From Streptomyces sp. WMMB303 (GTDB taxonomy: Bacteria; Actinomycetota; Actinomycetes; Streptomycetales; Streptomycetaceae): a stretch of DNA of 64,000 bases. The position numbers were made by a program, and so were the translations under genes. The notes under the pieces were generated by a model, which saw only the letters and a list, made by a program, of their open reading frames with translations, made no database searches and was not told where the DNA came from. Shown in pieces: positions 17,183 to 25,970 of the stretch. The DNA lies in assembly GCF_029351045.1 (NCBI RefSeq), contig NZ_JARKIN010000001.1, positions 927,001-991,000 on the forward strand, given 5' to 3'. Every line of letters begins with the position of its first letter. Within the stretch, counting starts at the first letter, position 1.

Positions 17183-18133
17183 ATGGCACGCGTTGTCTTC
17201 GTCGGTGTCGCCACCGCCGACGCCATCGCCGTTGTGGACCACCACCCCACACCCGACGAGCGGATCATCGCGGACGATCTGGTGCACAGCGGTGGAGGCC
17301 CGGCCGCCACCGCCGCGGTGACAGCGGCCCGACTGGGCCTGCCGGTGGAACTGGTGTGCACCGTCGGGGACGATGCCCAGGGCCGCGGAATCGCGAGCGA
17401 CCTCGCCGCCGAGGGCGTGGGGCTCCGTCACCTCCGGGTCGACCCCGACCTCCGTACGCCCGCCAGCGTGGTGCTCTCCAGCCGCCGGGAGACGGCACGG
17501 GCGATCTGCACCCTCCCCGTCCCCCCGTTGCAGCTGCAGCCCGAGGCCCGGGCCGCCGTACTGAAGGCCGACTGGGTACACGTGGACCACCTGGGCTGGC
17601 CGGCCGTCGCGGAACTGCTCGCCGACGTCCCGCCCGCGAAACGCCCCCGGCTCTCGGTGGACGACGGCAACCCCACCCCCAGCCTGTGCCGTCCCGCCGA
17701 CGTACAGCTGTACGTACCGACAGTCGCGCGGCTCACCGACCGGTTCCCGGACACCACCGGCAGTGTCCCGGAGTCGGGTGCGCCCGCGGGCACCTCCCCC
17801 GTCACCGCACACGAAGCCGCACTGCTCGCCGCACCCGGCGCCGAGCGCGTGGTCGCCACCGACGGAGCGCGAGGTTCCATCGGCCGGGACAGCGACGGCT
17901 CCCTGCACCGGGCCGACGCCGTACCCGTCGACGTGGTCAGCACGCTCGGCGCCGGAGACGTCTTCCACGGCGCCCTGCTCACCGCCGTCGTCCGCGGCCT
18001 GCCGCTCCCCCGGGCGATGGCGTTCGCGGGCGAAGCCGCCGCCCGGTCCTGCCGTGCAGTCGACGGTCGCTCCGCGATCCCCAGCCGCCACGAGCTCACC
18101 GCACCGTGCGGTGAGGTGAAGGAGTCCGAGTGA
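17183..18133 (+). CDS. PfkB-family sugar kinase, YihV-like (6-deoxy-6-sulfofructose kinase candidate)
   Basis: 316 residues from ATG 17183 (an in-frame GTG at 17177 is an alternative). PfkB signatures: GGGPAATAAVTAARLG near the N-terminus and the ATP/catalytic motif VVSTLGAGDVFHGALL near the C-terminus with its Asp base. The GGGPAATAAV and GAGDVFHGAL stretches and overall layout match E. coli YihV as I remember it. YihV phosphorylates sulfofructose to sulfofructose-1-phosphate. It is the first gene of the plus operon and overlaps the aldolase gene by GTGA. The kinase family is certain; the sulfo-sugar substrate is inferred from the aldolase partner. Confidence 0.85.
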   Translation: MARVVFVGVATADAIAVVDHHPTPDERIIADDLVHSGGGPAATAAVTAARLGLPVELVCTVGDDAQGRGIASDLAAEGVGLRHLRVDPDLRTPASVVLSSRRETARAICTLPVPPLQLQPEARAAVLKADWVHVDHLGWPAVAELLADVPPAKRPRLSVDDGNPTPSLCRPADVQLYVPTVARLTDRFPDTTGSVPESGAPAGTSPVTAHEAALLAAPGAERVVATDGARGSIGRDSDGSLHRADAVPVDVVSTLGAGDVFHGALLTAVVRGLPLPRAMAFAGEAAARSCRAVDGRSAIPSRHELTAPCGEVKESE

Positions 18134-19050
18134 ACCTCCCTCCCTACGATCTCGCCACGCTCGCCCGCCCCTCCGGTGCGCTGGCCATGCTCGCCGTCGA
18201 CCAACGCGAGGCGATGCGCCTGATGTTCGCCGAGGATTCCGCCCCCCAGCCCGACGGCTCGGTCCCCGGCCCGGTTCTGCGGTCGGTACCGGACCGGACC
18301 CTGACCGAGTTCAAGACGGCCGCTGCCCGCGCGCTCACCCCCTACGCCTCCGGCGTGCTGGCCGACCGCCAGTTCTGCTTCGACGCCCTGGTCCAGCAGC
18401 AGGCGGTCGCCCCCGGCTGCGGACTGATCGCGGCGGCCGACCGCTTCGTCCCCGGAAACGGCGAAGTGGTCACCGACGCGGTGATCGACGAGGAGGTGGA
18501 TCCGCACACTGTCCGGGCACAGGGTGCGGTCGCCATGAAACTGCTGGTCATCTGGCGTCCGGACGGCTCTGCGAAGGACCGCAGGGGCATGGTGCGCCGC
18601 TTCGTGCGGCGCTGCCGGGAGGCCGGACTGGTGAGCATCATCGAGCCCGTCTCCCGCGCCCCGCGCTCCGGCCAGGACTGGGACCACAGCGCCGGCATCC
18701 TGGCCGCCGCGCGAGAACTGGGCGACCTGGGCGCCGACCTGTACAAGGGCGAGGTCCCGCTCGGCGGCCGGGGCTCCGACGAGGAGATCCGCTCGCGGTG
18801 CGCCGAACTCGGCGCCGCGCTCGCCTCCCCCTGGGTGGTGCTCTCCTCCGGCGTCCCCGCGGACGAGTTCCCGCGTGCCGTACGACTGGCCTGCGAGGCC
18901 GGCGCATCCGGCTTCCTGGCCGGGCGGGCCGTATGGCGCGGCTGCATAGGCGCTCCGGACCTGGAGCGGGCCCTGCGCGAGGACGCGGTCCCCCGACTGC
19001 GGCGGCTGGTGGACGTGGTGGACGAGACAGTCGCCGCGAAGGCGGGCTGA
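18130..19050 (+). CDS. yihT: Sulfofructose-1-phosphate aldolase, YihT-like class I
   Basis: 306 residues. The N-terminus PSGALAMLAVDQREAMRLMF closely follows E. coli YihT, as do FVPGNGEVV, KLLVIWRPD, GLVSIIEPV and SSGVPADEFPRAVR...AGASGFLAGRAVW. The Schiff-base lysine is probably K206 in GADLYKGEVPL. YihT cleaves sulfofructose-1-phosphate to DHAP and 3-sulfolactaldehyde. Related LacD/tagatose-bisphosphate aldolases are the alternative, but the similarity to YihT is long and continuous. It overlaps the kinase gene (GTGA), with GAAGGAG upstream, and is followed 42 bp later by the dehydrogenase. It is the strongest single marker for the pathway. Confidence 0.88.
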   Translation: MNLPPYDLATLARPSGALAMLAVDQREAMRLMFAEDSAPQPDGSVPGPVLRSVPDRTLTEFKTAAARALTPYASGVLADRQFCFDALVQQQAVAPGCGLIAAADRFVPGNGEVVTDAVIDEEVDPHTVRAQGAVAMKLLVIWRPDGSAKDRRGMVRRFVRRCREAGLVSIIEPVSRAPRSGQDWDHSAGILAAARELGDLGADLYKGEVPLGGRGSDEEIRSRCAELGAALASPWVVLSSGVPADEFPRAVRLACEAGASGFLAGRAVWRGCIGAPDLERALREDAVPRLRRLVDVVDETVAAKAG

Positions 19051-19092
19051 CCGGTGTCCGCGACCGACAAGGAGACGGAGGAGAGACTGTCG

Positions 19093-20541
19093 ATGAGTGC
19101 CCCCTACAGCGCTCCCACGGTCCTGATCGACGGGAAGTGGCGCAGCCGGGACGAACAGCTGGCCGTGCACGCCCCCGGCACCGGGGAATCGGTGGGCCAC
19201 GTCGACTACCCGGACGCGGCCCAGGCCGTACGCGACGCCACCGCCGCCGGCGACGCGGCGGCCCGCGCGTTCGCCGACTGGTCGGCGAGCACCGCCAGGT
19301 ACCGGGCGGACATCCTGTTGGAAGCAGCCCGGCTGATCCGGCAGCGGTCCGGCCGGCTGGCCCCGCTCCTCGCCGCGGAGGCGGGCAAACGGCTGCCGGA
19401 AGCCGAAGGCGAGATCGCCTTCTCCGCGGAGTACTTCCGCTGGTTCGCCGAGGAGGCCCGCCGCCCGGACGGCGCTGTGCTGCAGCACGAGGCCACGGGA
19501 CGCCGCCACGTCGTGCTGAGGCGGCCGTCGGGCGTCGTCGCCAGCCTCACTCCGTGGAACTTCCCCTGCTCCATCCAGGCCCGGAAGCTGGCCCCGGCCC
19601 TCGCCGCCGGCTGCACCGTGGTGGCACGGGTATCGGAGAAGGCGCCGCTGGCCGTGACCGAGTTGCTGCGCTGCCTCACGGACGCCGGGATACCCGAGGG
19701 CGTCCTCAACCTGGTGCACGGCCCCGCCGCGCCCACCACCGAGGCCGTGCTCGACCACCCCGCGGTACGCGTCGCGAGCTTCACCGGCTCGACCGCCGTG
19801 GGGAAGCTGATCATGGAGCGGTGCGCCCGCCGCATCGTACGGCCCCTGCTCGAACTGGGCGGTGCGGCGCCGTTCGTCGTACTCGCCGACGCCGACGTGG
19901 ACGCTGCGGTGGAAGGCGCTCTGCTCGCCAAGTTTCGCAACACCGGGCAGTCCTGCATCGCGGCCAACCGGTTCATCGTGCACACGTCCGTGTACGACAC
20001 GTTCGTCGGCGAGTTCGTCCGCCGTGCCGACGCCCTGACCATCGGTGACGGCCTCGCCGCCCGCTGCCCCGACCTGGGGCCGCTGGCGGACGCGGACCGC
20101 GTCGCAGCCGTCCGCGGAATGGTGGACGGAGCACGGGAGCAGGGCGCCACGCTGCTCACCGCCGAACGCCCGGTACCGCGGACCGGCTGCTTCCTGGCGC
20201 CCGCGCTGCTGGCAGATGTTCCACCCGGCGCCGCGCTGGCCCGGGAGGAGGTCTTCGGTCCGGCGGCTGCCGTCTTCCGGGCACCGGACGAGGCAGCGGC
20301 GCTACGGCTCGCCAACGGCGCCGAGACGGGGCTGGCCGCCTACGTCTACTCCCGCGATGTCGGACGCTGCTGGACGTTCGCCGAGCGGTTGGAAGCAGGC
20401 ATCGTCGGGGTCAACGAGGCGCTGCCCAGCGTGGCCTTCGCCCCGTTGGGAGGGATCAAGCAGTCCGGACTCGGGCGGGAGGGAGCCGCGGAGGGGCTGG
20501 CCGAGTTCACCGAATCGCGGTACCTCTCGCTGGGACTCTGA
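19093..20541 (+). CDS. NAD(P)-dependent aldehyde dehydrogenase (sulfolactaldehyde dehydrogenase candidate)
   Basis: 482 residues, succinate-semialdehyde/SlaB-like. Family motifs: TPWNFPCSIQARKLAPALAAG, ASFTGSTAVGK, the general-base Glu in LELGGAAPFV, the catalytic Cys in NTGQSCIAANRF, and EEVFGPAAAVF. ATG 19093 was chosen with GGAGGAG upstream; GTG 19054 would add 13 residues and sits 3 nt after the aldolase stop. In the cluster it would oxidise 3-sulfolactaldehyde to sulfolactate, as SlaB does, rather than reduce it as YihU does. Substrate is inferred. Confidence 0.88.
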   Translation: MSAPYSAPTVLIDGKWRSRDEQLAVHAPGTGESVGHVDYPDAAQAVRDATAAGDAAARAFADWSASTARYRADILLEAARLIRQRSGRLAPLLAAEAGKRLPEAEGEIAFSAEYFRWFAEEARRPDGAVLQHEATGRRHVVLRRPSGVVASLTPWNFPCSIQARKLAPALAAGCTVVARVSEKAPLAVTELLRCLTDAGIPEGVLNLVHGPAAPTTEAVLDHPAVRVASFTGSTAVGKLIMERCARRIVRPLLELGGAAPFVVLADADVDAAVEGALLAKFRNTGQSCIAANRFIVHTSVYDTFVGEFVRRADALTIGDGLAARCPDLGPLADADRVAAVRGMVDGAREQGATLLTAERPVPRTGCFLAPALLADVPPGAALAREEVFGPAAAVFRAPDEAAALRLANGAETGLAAYVYSRDVGRCWTFAERLEAGIVGVNEALPSVAFAPLGGIKQSGLGREGAAEGLAEFTESRYLSLGL

Positions 20542-20544
20542 CCC

Positions 20545-21273
20545 GTGGGCTCCCTCGTGCTGCCGGCGCTCGCCGGGGTCGGCGTGCTGGCCGGGGCGGC
20601 CACCCAGCGGGCCACCGGACTGGGCTTCGCGCTGGTTGCCGCTCCCTTCCTGGTCCAGGTGCTGGGCGCACGGGCCGGGGTCGGGCTGGCGAACCTGCTG
20701 TCGGCCACCCTGTGCGCGCTGGTGCTCCTGCGGACCTGGCGCGCGGTGGACTGGCGCCGGATGGCCTGGTTGTCGGTGCCGGGCCTGGCGGCCGTGCCCC
20801 TCGGGGCCCTCGTCGTCCGCACGCTGCCCGAGCCACCGCTGCTGGTCATGGTCGGCACCCTGGCGGTGGGCGCGATGCTGCTCGTGCAGTTCAACGAGCG
20901 GGCCGCCGCGCTGCGCGGCCGATCCGGGGCGGTGGTCGCCGGCGCCACGTCGGGCTTCATGAACGTCACCGCCGGGCTCGGCGGACCGATGATCACCGTG
21001 CACGCCCTCTCCGAGGGCTGGGACATGCGCCGCTTCGTGGCGACCGCCCAGGGATGTCTGCTCCTCACCAACTGCGTCTCCCTCACCACCAAGGGGCTCC
21101 CCGACATCCCGCCCACGGCGCTGACCGCCGCGGCCGCACTGGTGCTGACGGGGGCGGCGGCCGGCGAGTGGCTGGCCGCCCGGGTCGATCCGGCCCTGGT
21201 GCGACGCCTCGTGATCTCCGTCGCCCTGCTGGGCGGTCTCGCCGCCGTGCTGCGCGGCGCACTGCTGTGGTGA
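20545..21273 (+). CDS. TauE/SafE-family anion exporter
   Basis: 242 residues, hydrophobic throughout with about eight predicted membrane segments. The TauE/SafE halves start RATGLGFALVAAPFLVQVLG and SGFMNVTAGLGGPMITVHAL. GTG 20545 lies 3 nt after the dehydrogenase stop, so it is the last gene of the plus operon. Members of this family export sulfite or small organosulfonates. Here the obvious cargo is sulfolactate, the end product of the pathway. Confidence 0.87.
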   Translation: MGSLVLPALAGVGVLAGAATQRATGLGFALVAAPFLVQVLGARAGVGLANLLSATLCALVLLRTWRAVDWRRMAWLSVPGLAAVPLGALVVRTLPEPPLLVMVGTLAVGAMLLVQFNERAAALRGRSGAVVAGATSGFMNVTAGLGGPMITVHALSEGWDMRRFVATAQGCLLLTNCVSLTTKGLPDIPPTALTAAAALVLTGAAAGEWLAARVDPALVRRLVISVALLGGLAAVLRGALLW

Positions 21274-21330
21274 CCGCCCAGGGCCGAGGTATGAGGCAGC
21301 CGAAGGGGGCGGGCGGCCGGACCGGTCGCG

Positions 21331-21379
21331 GTCCGGGGTCCGGGGTCCGGGGTCCGGGGTCCGGGGTCCGGGGTCCGGG
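21331..21379. repeat. Seven perfect tandem copies of GTCCGGG
   Basis: The heptamer GTCCGGG is repeated exactly seven times between two convergent genes (tauE-like and the Vms1/eRF1-like gene). Such a tract can slip during replication and may act as a transcription road-block; no function is known. Confidence 0.9.
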
Positions 21380-21389
21380 AGCCCTGGGA

Positions 21390-22427
21390 TCAGCCCTCCG
21401 GCGGGAAGCGGAGGACCGCGCCGACGCCGTCCGGCAAACCCGTGCCCGGCTGTACGACGGCCACCGAGGCACTTGTCTGCGCACCGGTCTTCAGCAGGAG
21501 AGCCTCGCGCTTGGCGTCCGTGCCCTGTTCGAAGAGCAGGGTGTCGACGGCGCCGTTCTCGGCGGCCTTCATCACCTCCGGGTCGCCCTTGGCCGCGAGC
21601 CGGTTCGCGCCGGCTTCCGCCAGGCGGCCGGCGTGCCGGGCCTCCGCCTCGGTGGAGTGCTGCGCGGCGATCCGCAGCACCTCGTCGAGGAGGACGGTCT
21701 CGGCACCGGAGTCACCGCGTCCGCCGCGGTCCGTCTCCTCCAGCAGCCCGGAGAAGTCGCCGGTGAGCTGTTCGCGAACGGCTGTACGGCCCTGTACCTC
21801 GCCGGCGAGCACGAGGATGTCCGGGTGGAACTCGGCGACAGCCGCGCCGACGGCCGCCGAGATCTCCTTGGCGTTCTGCCGCACGGCCTCGTCGGCACGC
21901 CGCTGGATCCGCCGGTGTGCGAGCGCACCCTCCCGTACGTGGTGCGGGCTCTCGACGGCGCCGCCCCGCACCTCCTCACGAGCCACCTCGTCCGGTTCGT
22001 GTTCGGCCGCGACGACCAGCCGCCGCAACTCGGCGTCCTCCTGGCCGGTGACGACCAGCAGCACCCGCACGGCCTGCGCCGCTTCCCGTACATGCGCACC
22101 GAGCTCCGGAAGCACGCCCGCGTAGGCCGTGTCGCCGCCCCCGAGGGCCGCGTCCCACGGCTCGTCGAGAACGACGCCGTCGCCCGCCGCGGCCACCAGG
22201 ACCCGGCCGTTCGTCTGCGCTTCACCGAACTGGCCCGACTCCAGCGCCGCCTCCACGGCGTCCAGCGCCGAGGGGTCGGCGTGCTCGCTCTCGAGCCGCT
22301 CACGGAGGTTCTGCCAGCGGAGACGCACCTGCTTCTCCGCATCCTCGCCCGGAGCACGGCCCTCCAGGTAGACCGTCACGAACGGCCCCTCGTGCGTGTA
22401 GACGGATTTCAGCTCCTCGAGCTCCAT
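21390..22427 (-). CDS. Rv2629/Vms1-type eRF1-like protein (baeRF family 2)
   Basis: 345 residues. Begins MELEELKSVYTHEGPFVTVYLEG, the usual start of this family, and has GRVLVAAAGDGVVL, DILVLAGEVQGRTAVREQL and a C-terminal GAVDTLLFEQGTDAKREALLL followed by AVVQPGTGLPDGVGAVLRF. The fold is the eRF1/Vms1 peptidyl-tRNA hydrolase-like domain. M. tuberculosis Rv2629, a DosR-regulon gene, is a member. It possibly acts in ribosome rescue under stress. ATG 22427 was used, with a GGGG ribosome site. A perfect palindrome GTCCCGCGGGAC (22462-22473) lies 35 bp upstream. Confidence 0.82.
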   Translation of the reverse strand: MELEELKSVYTHEGPFVTVYLEGRAPGEDAEKQVRLRWQNLRERLESEHADPSALDAVEAALESGQFGEAQTNGRVLVAAAGDGVVLDEPWDAALGGGDTAYAGVLPELGAHVREAAQAVRVLLVVTGQEDAELRRLVVAAEHEPDEVAREEVRGGAVESPHHVREGALAHRRIQRRADEAVRQNAKEISAAVGAAVAEFHPDILVLAGEVQGRTAVREQLTGDFSGLLEETDRGGRGDSGAETVLLDEVLRIAAQHSTEAEARHAGRLAEAGANRLAAKGDPEVMKAAENGAVDTLLFEQGTDAKREALLLKTGAQTSASVAVVQPGTGLPDGVGAVLRFPPEG

Positions 22428-22736
22428 GGTGTGCCCCAAAACAGTCTCCGTTGCTCGGTGTGTCCCGCGGGACCGGTGTACCCGCGGCTGACCTCGGCAG
22501 CTTCATGAGCCGCCGTCCGGCCTCCCTGTGTACCCTGCGGGCGCTGTGTAAACGTGCTGGTGAGAAGCGAGCTTCCGGATTCGTCCGTTCGCGGGTGGCA
22601 TCCGCCCGATCAGCGGCTACCTCTCCGCCGCGGCCTCGCGACGCACGTCGCCCCCCTTCGCCTTCCCGGACATCCCGTCCATCCTGGGGAGAGCCACGGG
22701 GGAGGGCCGAAGGGGATGTCATGACGTCAGCACACG
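22428..22736. other. Intergenic region upstream of the Vms1/eRF1-like gene
   Basis: About 310 bp with no supportable gene. It contains the palindrome GTCCCGCGGGAC at 22462-22473, a possible regulator site, and otherwise featureless GC-rich sequence. It ends where the truncated kinase begins, so the kinase's missing N-lobe may once have lain here. Confidence 0.4.
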
Positions 22737-23337
22737 CTGCCGGTCGTGCACCGCGACCTCAAGCCGGCGAACGTCATGACCGGAGCCGATGGCGCCGTCG
22801 CAGTGATCGACTTCGGCATCGCCAAACCTCTGCTCGCCGACGCCACCCGCTATACGGCACACGGCTCCACTCTGGGCACCCACGGCTATCTCGCCCCCGA
22901 GCAAACACCTGGAGCGGACCCCCACCGCGCGCACCGACGTGTACTGCTTCGGCTGCCTCTTCTCCGAACTCCTCACGGGCCCCGTTCCCCCTGGGCGAGG
23001 AATCCGGCCTGACCGAGAAGCACCTCAGCGAAACTCCCCTGCCTCCGAGCCTGTACCGCCCGGCATCCCCGACCCACTCGACGACCTGGTCCTGGACATG
23101 CTGGCCAGGCAGCCCGGCCAGCGCCCGACAAGGGCGCAGGCCCTGGCTGTTCTCGCTCCGCTCGCGCCTCGCCCGGGTGACGCGGAGCCCCAGCCGCGGA
23201 CCCACCCGGACCCCACTGCTCCCCTGCGCCTACGGGAGGGAGAGGCCGCGGCAGCGGTGCGAAGCGACTGCGTGCGGGCGAGGAAGAGCGCATCTCGCCG
23301 CAGCCGGTTACCAGTCCTCAGGCAGCGAGCACCGTGA
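22737..23337 (+). pseudogene. Truncated, frameshifted Ser/Thr protein kinase
   Basis: The sequence starts abruptly at the catalytic loop ([14 protein letters not shown]), continues through the DFG region [12 protein letters not shown] and the APE region HGYLAPEQ, then changes frame near 22905-22935. It resumes with [20 protein letters not shown] and DLVLDMLARQPGQRPTRAQAL. The whole N-lobe (glycine loop, catalytic Lys) is missing, and the two halves lie in different frames, so no active kinase can be made. Its orientation is convergent with the EccA-like gene. Confidence 0.85.
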
Positions 23338-23383
23338 TCTGCTGCTCCTCGGTCGTCCACCCGGCCGCAGGGTTCGGGGTTCA

Positions 23384-25090
23384 TCACGGCGCGGTCGTGC
23401 TGTCGCAGAGGGCCTGATACCCCTGGAAGATGTCCGCGAACCCCACCGTGGTGATCTCTTCGCGCGTAGGGGTGCTGGCACTTCCATGGAGTTCGTCCAG
23501 CCGCAGGTCGCGGAACCCGGCGGCCTTGCGGCAGAGTTCACGGGCGAAGCGGCCGTTCCCCAACTGATCCACGAGATCACCGGCCACGGCCTGCTTGCAA
23601 CAGGCTTCGAGTGCGCTGGCGGCGTCCTCGTCCAGGACGTCGCCCTGGGACTCCAGGACGCCGGAGGCGATCTGCACGAGCTCATCGGCGGAGTAGGAAG
23701 GAAATTCGACCCGCGTGGTGAACCTGGAGGCCAGCCCCGGATTGCTCGCGATCAGGTCGGCCATTTCCTGCGGGTAGCCTGCCAGGACCACGACGAGCCG
23801 GTCTCGATCGTCCTCGGCGCGCTTGAGGAGGACTTGGAGTGCTTCCGCTCCGAAGGCGTCGCCCCCCAAGTAGCCGCTGTTGGACAGCGCATATGCCTCG
23901 TCGATGAACAAGACCCCGTCGAGGGCCGAGTCGATCACCTTGCTCGTCTTGATGGCCGTCTCCCCGAGGACTTGACCCACCAGATCGACCCGCTGTGCTT
24001 CGACCACCAGGCCCTTCTCGAGCAGCCCAAGTCCGGCGAACGCCTTGCCGATCACTCGGGCCACCGTGGTCTTCCCCGTGCCCGGAGGTCCCGCGAACAC
24101 GAAATGCTGCGGAGCCGAGGACGAGGGAAGTCCCTGTTCTCGCCGGACGGCGGCCATGCGCAACTGTGCGACGAGCGTGCGTAGTTGTTTCTTGATGGAG
24201 TCGAGGCCCACCATGCCGTCCAGCAGGGTCATGGCTTCCGCCAGCAACAGCTCACGTGCCTGAGCGTCGGCCGGATGCCCGGCGTCGGGGACAGCGTCAG
24301 GCGCCGCCGCCTGCCGACTCGGGGCTGCCTTGGCCTGTACGGGGACAGCCTGTGCACGAGCGGCCACATCGGCGAAGTCGGGGAAGCAGCGGAAGGCATA
24401 CTGGAATTGGCGCAGCGCCTCTTCCTTCTGCCCCAGCCCTTCGTGTGCCAGCCCTCGGAAGTAGGCGACCTCGCCGGCGAACCGCCCCTCCTTGCCCAAT
24501 ACCTTCGGGAGCGGGGCAAGCGCGTTGAGTGCCTCATGGAAGACGTGCTGCTCGACCAGCGCTCTCGCCACGTACAGCTGGGCTTCCTCGCGGAAGAACC
24601 TGTCGGCGATCCCCCGTGAGAAATCCAGCACGAGCGGCCAGTTCTGATCGAGGAAGGCGTACCGTGTGGCCGCGAACCGTGTCTCGTCGCAGTCGAGATG
24701 TGCGGTCGAAAGTGACTGCCACGCCTGCTCCAGACAACCCGCGTCCAGGAGTCTGGTGACGACGGCCAGCCAGAGGTCGCGAGCTGTCTGAAGCCGGAAG
24801 GTCACGTAGGCGCCGAGGTCGAAGCGGGACTCCAGCGGCATTCTGTGCTTCCTGCGCAGGGCGCCGAAGGAACTGTGGTTCCGCGACATGGCGTCGACCG
24901 CTTCGGCCTGACGATGCCCGGTGGCGTGCAGACCCAACCAGGCATCAGCGGCCGAGGGATCGTGCTCGATCGCCTCTTCGAAGCGAATCGCCGCCCAGTC
25001 CGGACGCCCTTGGCGCAGGAACCCGATGGCCTCCGTCCACCGGCGCTCGCACTTCCGGGCAGAATGCCGCGGCGACGCCGCTCCCTGCAT
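23384..25090 (-). CDS. EccA-like AAA+ ATPase (CbxX/CfxQ family)
   Basis: 568 residues. The N-terminal half (to about 270) is a helical TPR-like array (AIRFEEAIEHDPSAADAWLG, GLAHEGLGQKEEALRQFQYAF). The C-terminal AAA+ domain has Walker A FAGPPGTGKTT (about 334-341), Walker B GVLFIDEAYAL, sensor-1 VVVLAGYPQEM and arginine-finger NPGLASRF. EccA is the cytosolic chaperone ATPase of ESX/type VII secretion, but no other ESX gene is in the window, so this copy is an orphan here. ATG 25090 follows GAGGAGAAGC, an excellent ribosome site. It may have a secretion or a metabolic-chaperone role. Confidence 0.88.
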   Translation of the reverse strand: MQGAASPRHSARKCERRWTEAIGFLRQGRPDWAAIRFEEAIEHDPSAADAWLGLHATGHRQAEAVDAMSRNHSSFGALRRKHRMPLESRFDLGAYVTFRLQTARDLWLAVVTRLLDAGCLEQAWQSLSTAHLDCDETRFAATRYAFLDQNWPLVLDFSRGIADRFFREEAQLYVARALVEQHVFHEALNALAPLPKVLGKEGRFAGEVAYFRGLAHEGLGQKEEALRQFQYAFRCFPDFADVAARAQAVPVQAKAAPSRQAAAPDAVPDAGHPADAQARELLLAEAMTLLDGMVGLDSIKKQLRTLVAQLRMAAVRREQGLPSSSAPQHFVFAGPPGTGKTTVARVIGKAFAGLGLLEKGLVVEAQRVDLVGQVLGETAIKTSKVIDSALDGVLFIDEAYALSNSGYLGGDAFGAEALQVLLKRAEDDRDRLVVVLAGYPQEMADLIASNPGLASRFTTRVEFPSYSADELVQIASGVLESQGDVLDEDAASALEACCKQAVAGDLVDQLGNGRFARELCRKAAGFRDLRLDELHGSASTPTREEITTVGFADIFQGYQALCDSTTAP

Positions 25091-25258
25091 TGCTTCTCCT
25101 CTTCGCGAAAGCAGTTGGACTGTCGTTCCCGGGCGAAGTATTTCACCCATGGAGCATCTTCCACGGCCCGCTGCCGGTGGACCACTGGCCGCCCCGACGT
25201 TGAGCCGTCCCTCCGAGGTCGAGCCGCCCGCGGCGTCGGGCGGCTCGGTCCCGCCCGC

Positions 25259-25903
25259 TCAGTCGGCGCCGATGCGATTCCAGAACTGGTGGGTGAGGCC
25301 GCTCGCCGAGGTCACGGATTCGACGGTGAAGCGGTCCTCGACTCCGGCGAGCCCGTCCCACATCGAGACCCCGGCGCCGAGGACGACGGGCACGGTGACC
25401 AGGTGCATGAAGTCGATCAGGTCGGCTGCCAGGAACTGCCGGACGGTGGTGGGGCCGCCGCCGATCCGGATGTCCCGGTCGCCGGCCAGGTCCCGGGCGT
25501 GGGCGAGGGCGTCCTCAGGGGTGGCGTCGAGGAAGTGGAAACTCGTCCCGTTGTCGAAGGAGATGGGGGCACGCCGGTGGTGGGTGAGCACCACCACGGG
25601 CGTGTGGAAGGGGGGCGCGTCGCCCCACCAGCCTCGCCAGTCCTCGTCGGTCCACTCGCCGATCTGCGGGCCGAACTTGCCCCGGCCCATGATCTCCGCG
25701 CCGATGCCCTGGCCCCAGGTGCTCGTGAGAGCGCGGTCGAGGGTGATCGGCGCGTCCACGGTGTCCACACCGTGGATGAACCGTCCGTCGAAACGTGCGA
25801 ACAGTGCTCCGGCCTCCCCGATGGGCTTGTCGAGCGTGATCGTCTCACCTGCGCTGTAGCCGTCGAGCGAGACGTTGAAGTTGTGCACGCGGACCCTGGC
25901 CAT
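25259..25903 (-). CDS. RibD C-terminal/dihydrofolate-reductase-like oxidoreductase
   Basis: 214 residues. Starts MARVRVHNFNVSLDGYSAG, the strand and loop typical of RibD-C/DHFR-like proteins. It contains GAEIMGRGKFGP and an NADPH-binding stretch DRDIRIGGGPTTVRQFLAADLID followed by VTVPVVLGAG. These proteins are putative NADPH-dependent reductases; most are uncharacterised. The gene is divergent from an HxlR regulator 65 bp away that probably controls it. Confidence 0.88.
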   Translation of the reverse strand: MARVRVHNFNVSLDGYSAGETITLDKPIGEAGALFARFDGRFIHGVDTVDAPITLDRALTSTWGQGIGAEIMGRGKFGPQIGEWTDEDWRGWWGDAPPFHTPVVVLTHHRRAPISFDNGTSFHFLDATPEDALAHARDLAGDRDIRIGGGPTTVRQFLAADLIDFMHLVTVPVVLGAGVSMWDGLAGVEDRFTVESVTSASGLTHQFWNRIGAD

Positions 25904-25929
25904 GCGACCCTCCGAATAGTGCTTGCTAA

Positions 25930-25970
25930 ATGCAACTGGACGAGGGAAGCCTATGATGCAGGAGTTGCAT
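25930..25970. promoter_or_regulatory. Inverted repeat in the HxlR/reductase divergent promoter
   Basis: ATGCAAC (25930-25936) and GTTGCAT (25964-25970) form a perfect 7-bp inverted repeat between the divergent genes, the right arm touching the HxlR start. It is a candidate autoregulatory operator. Confidence 0.45.
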
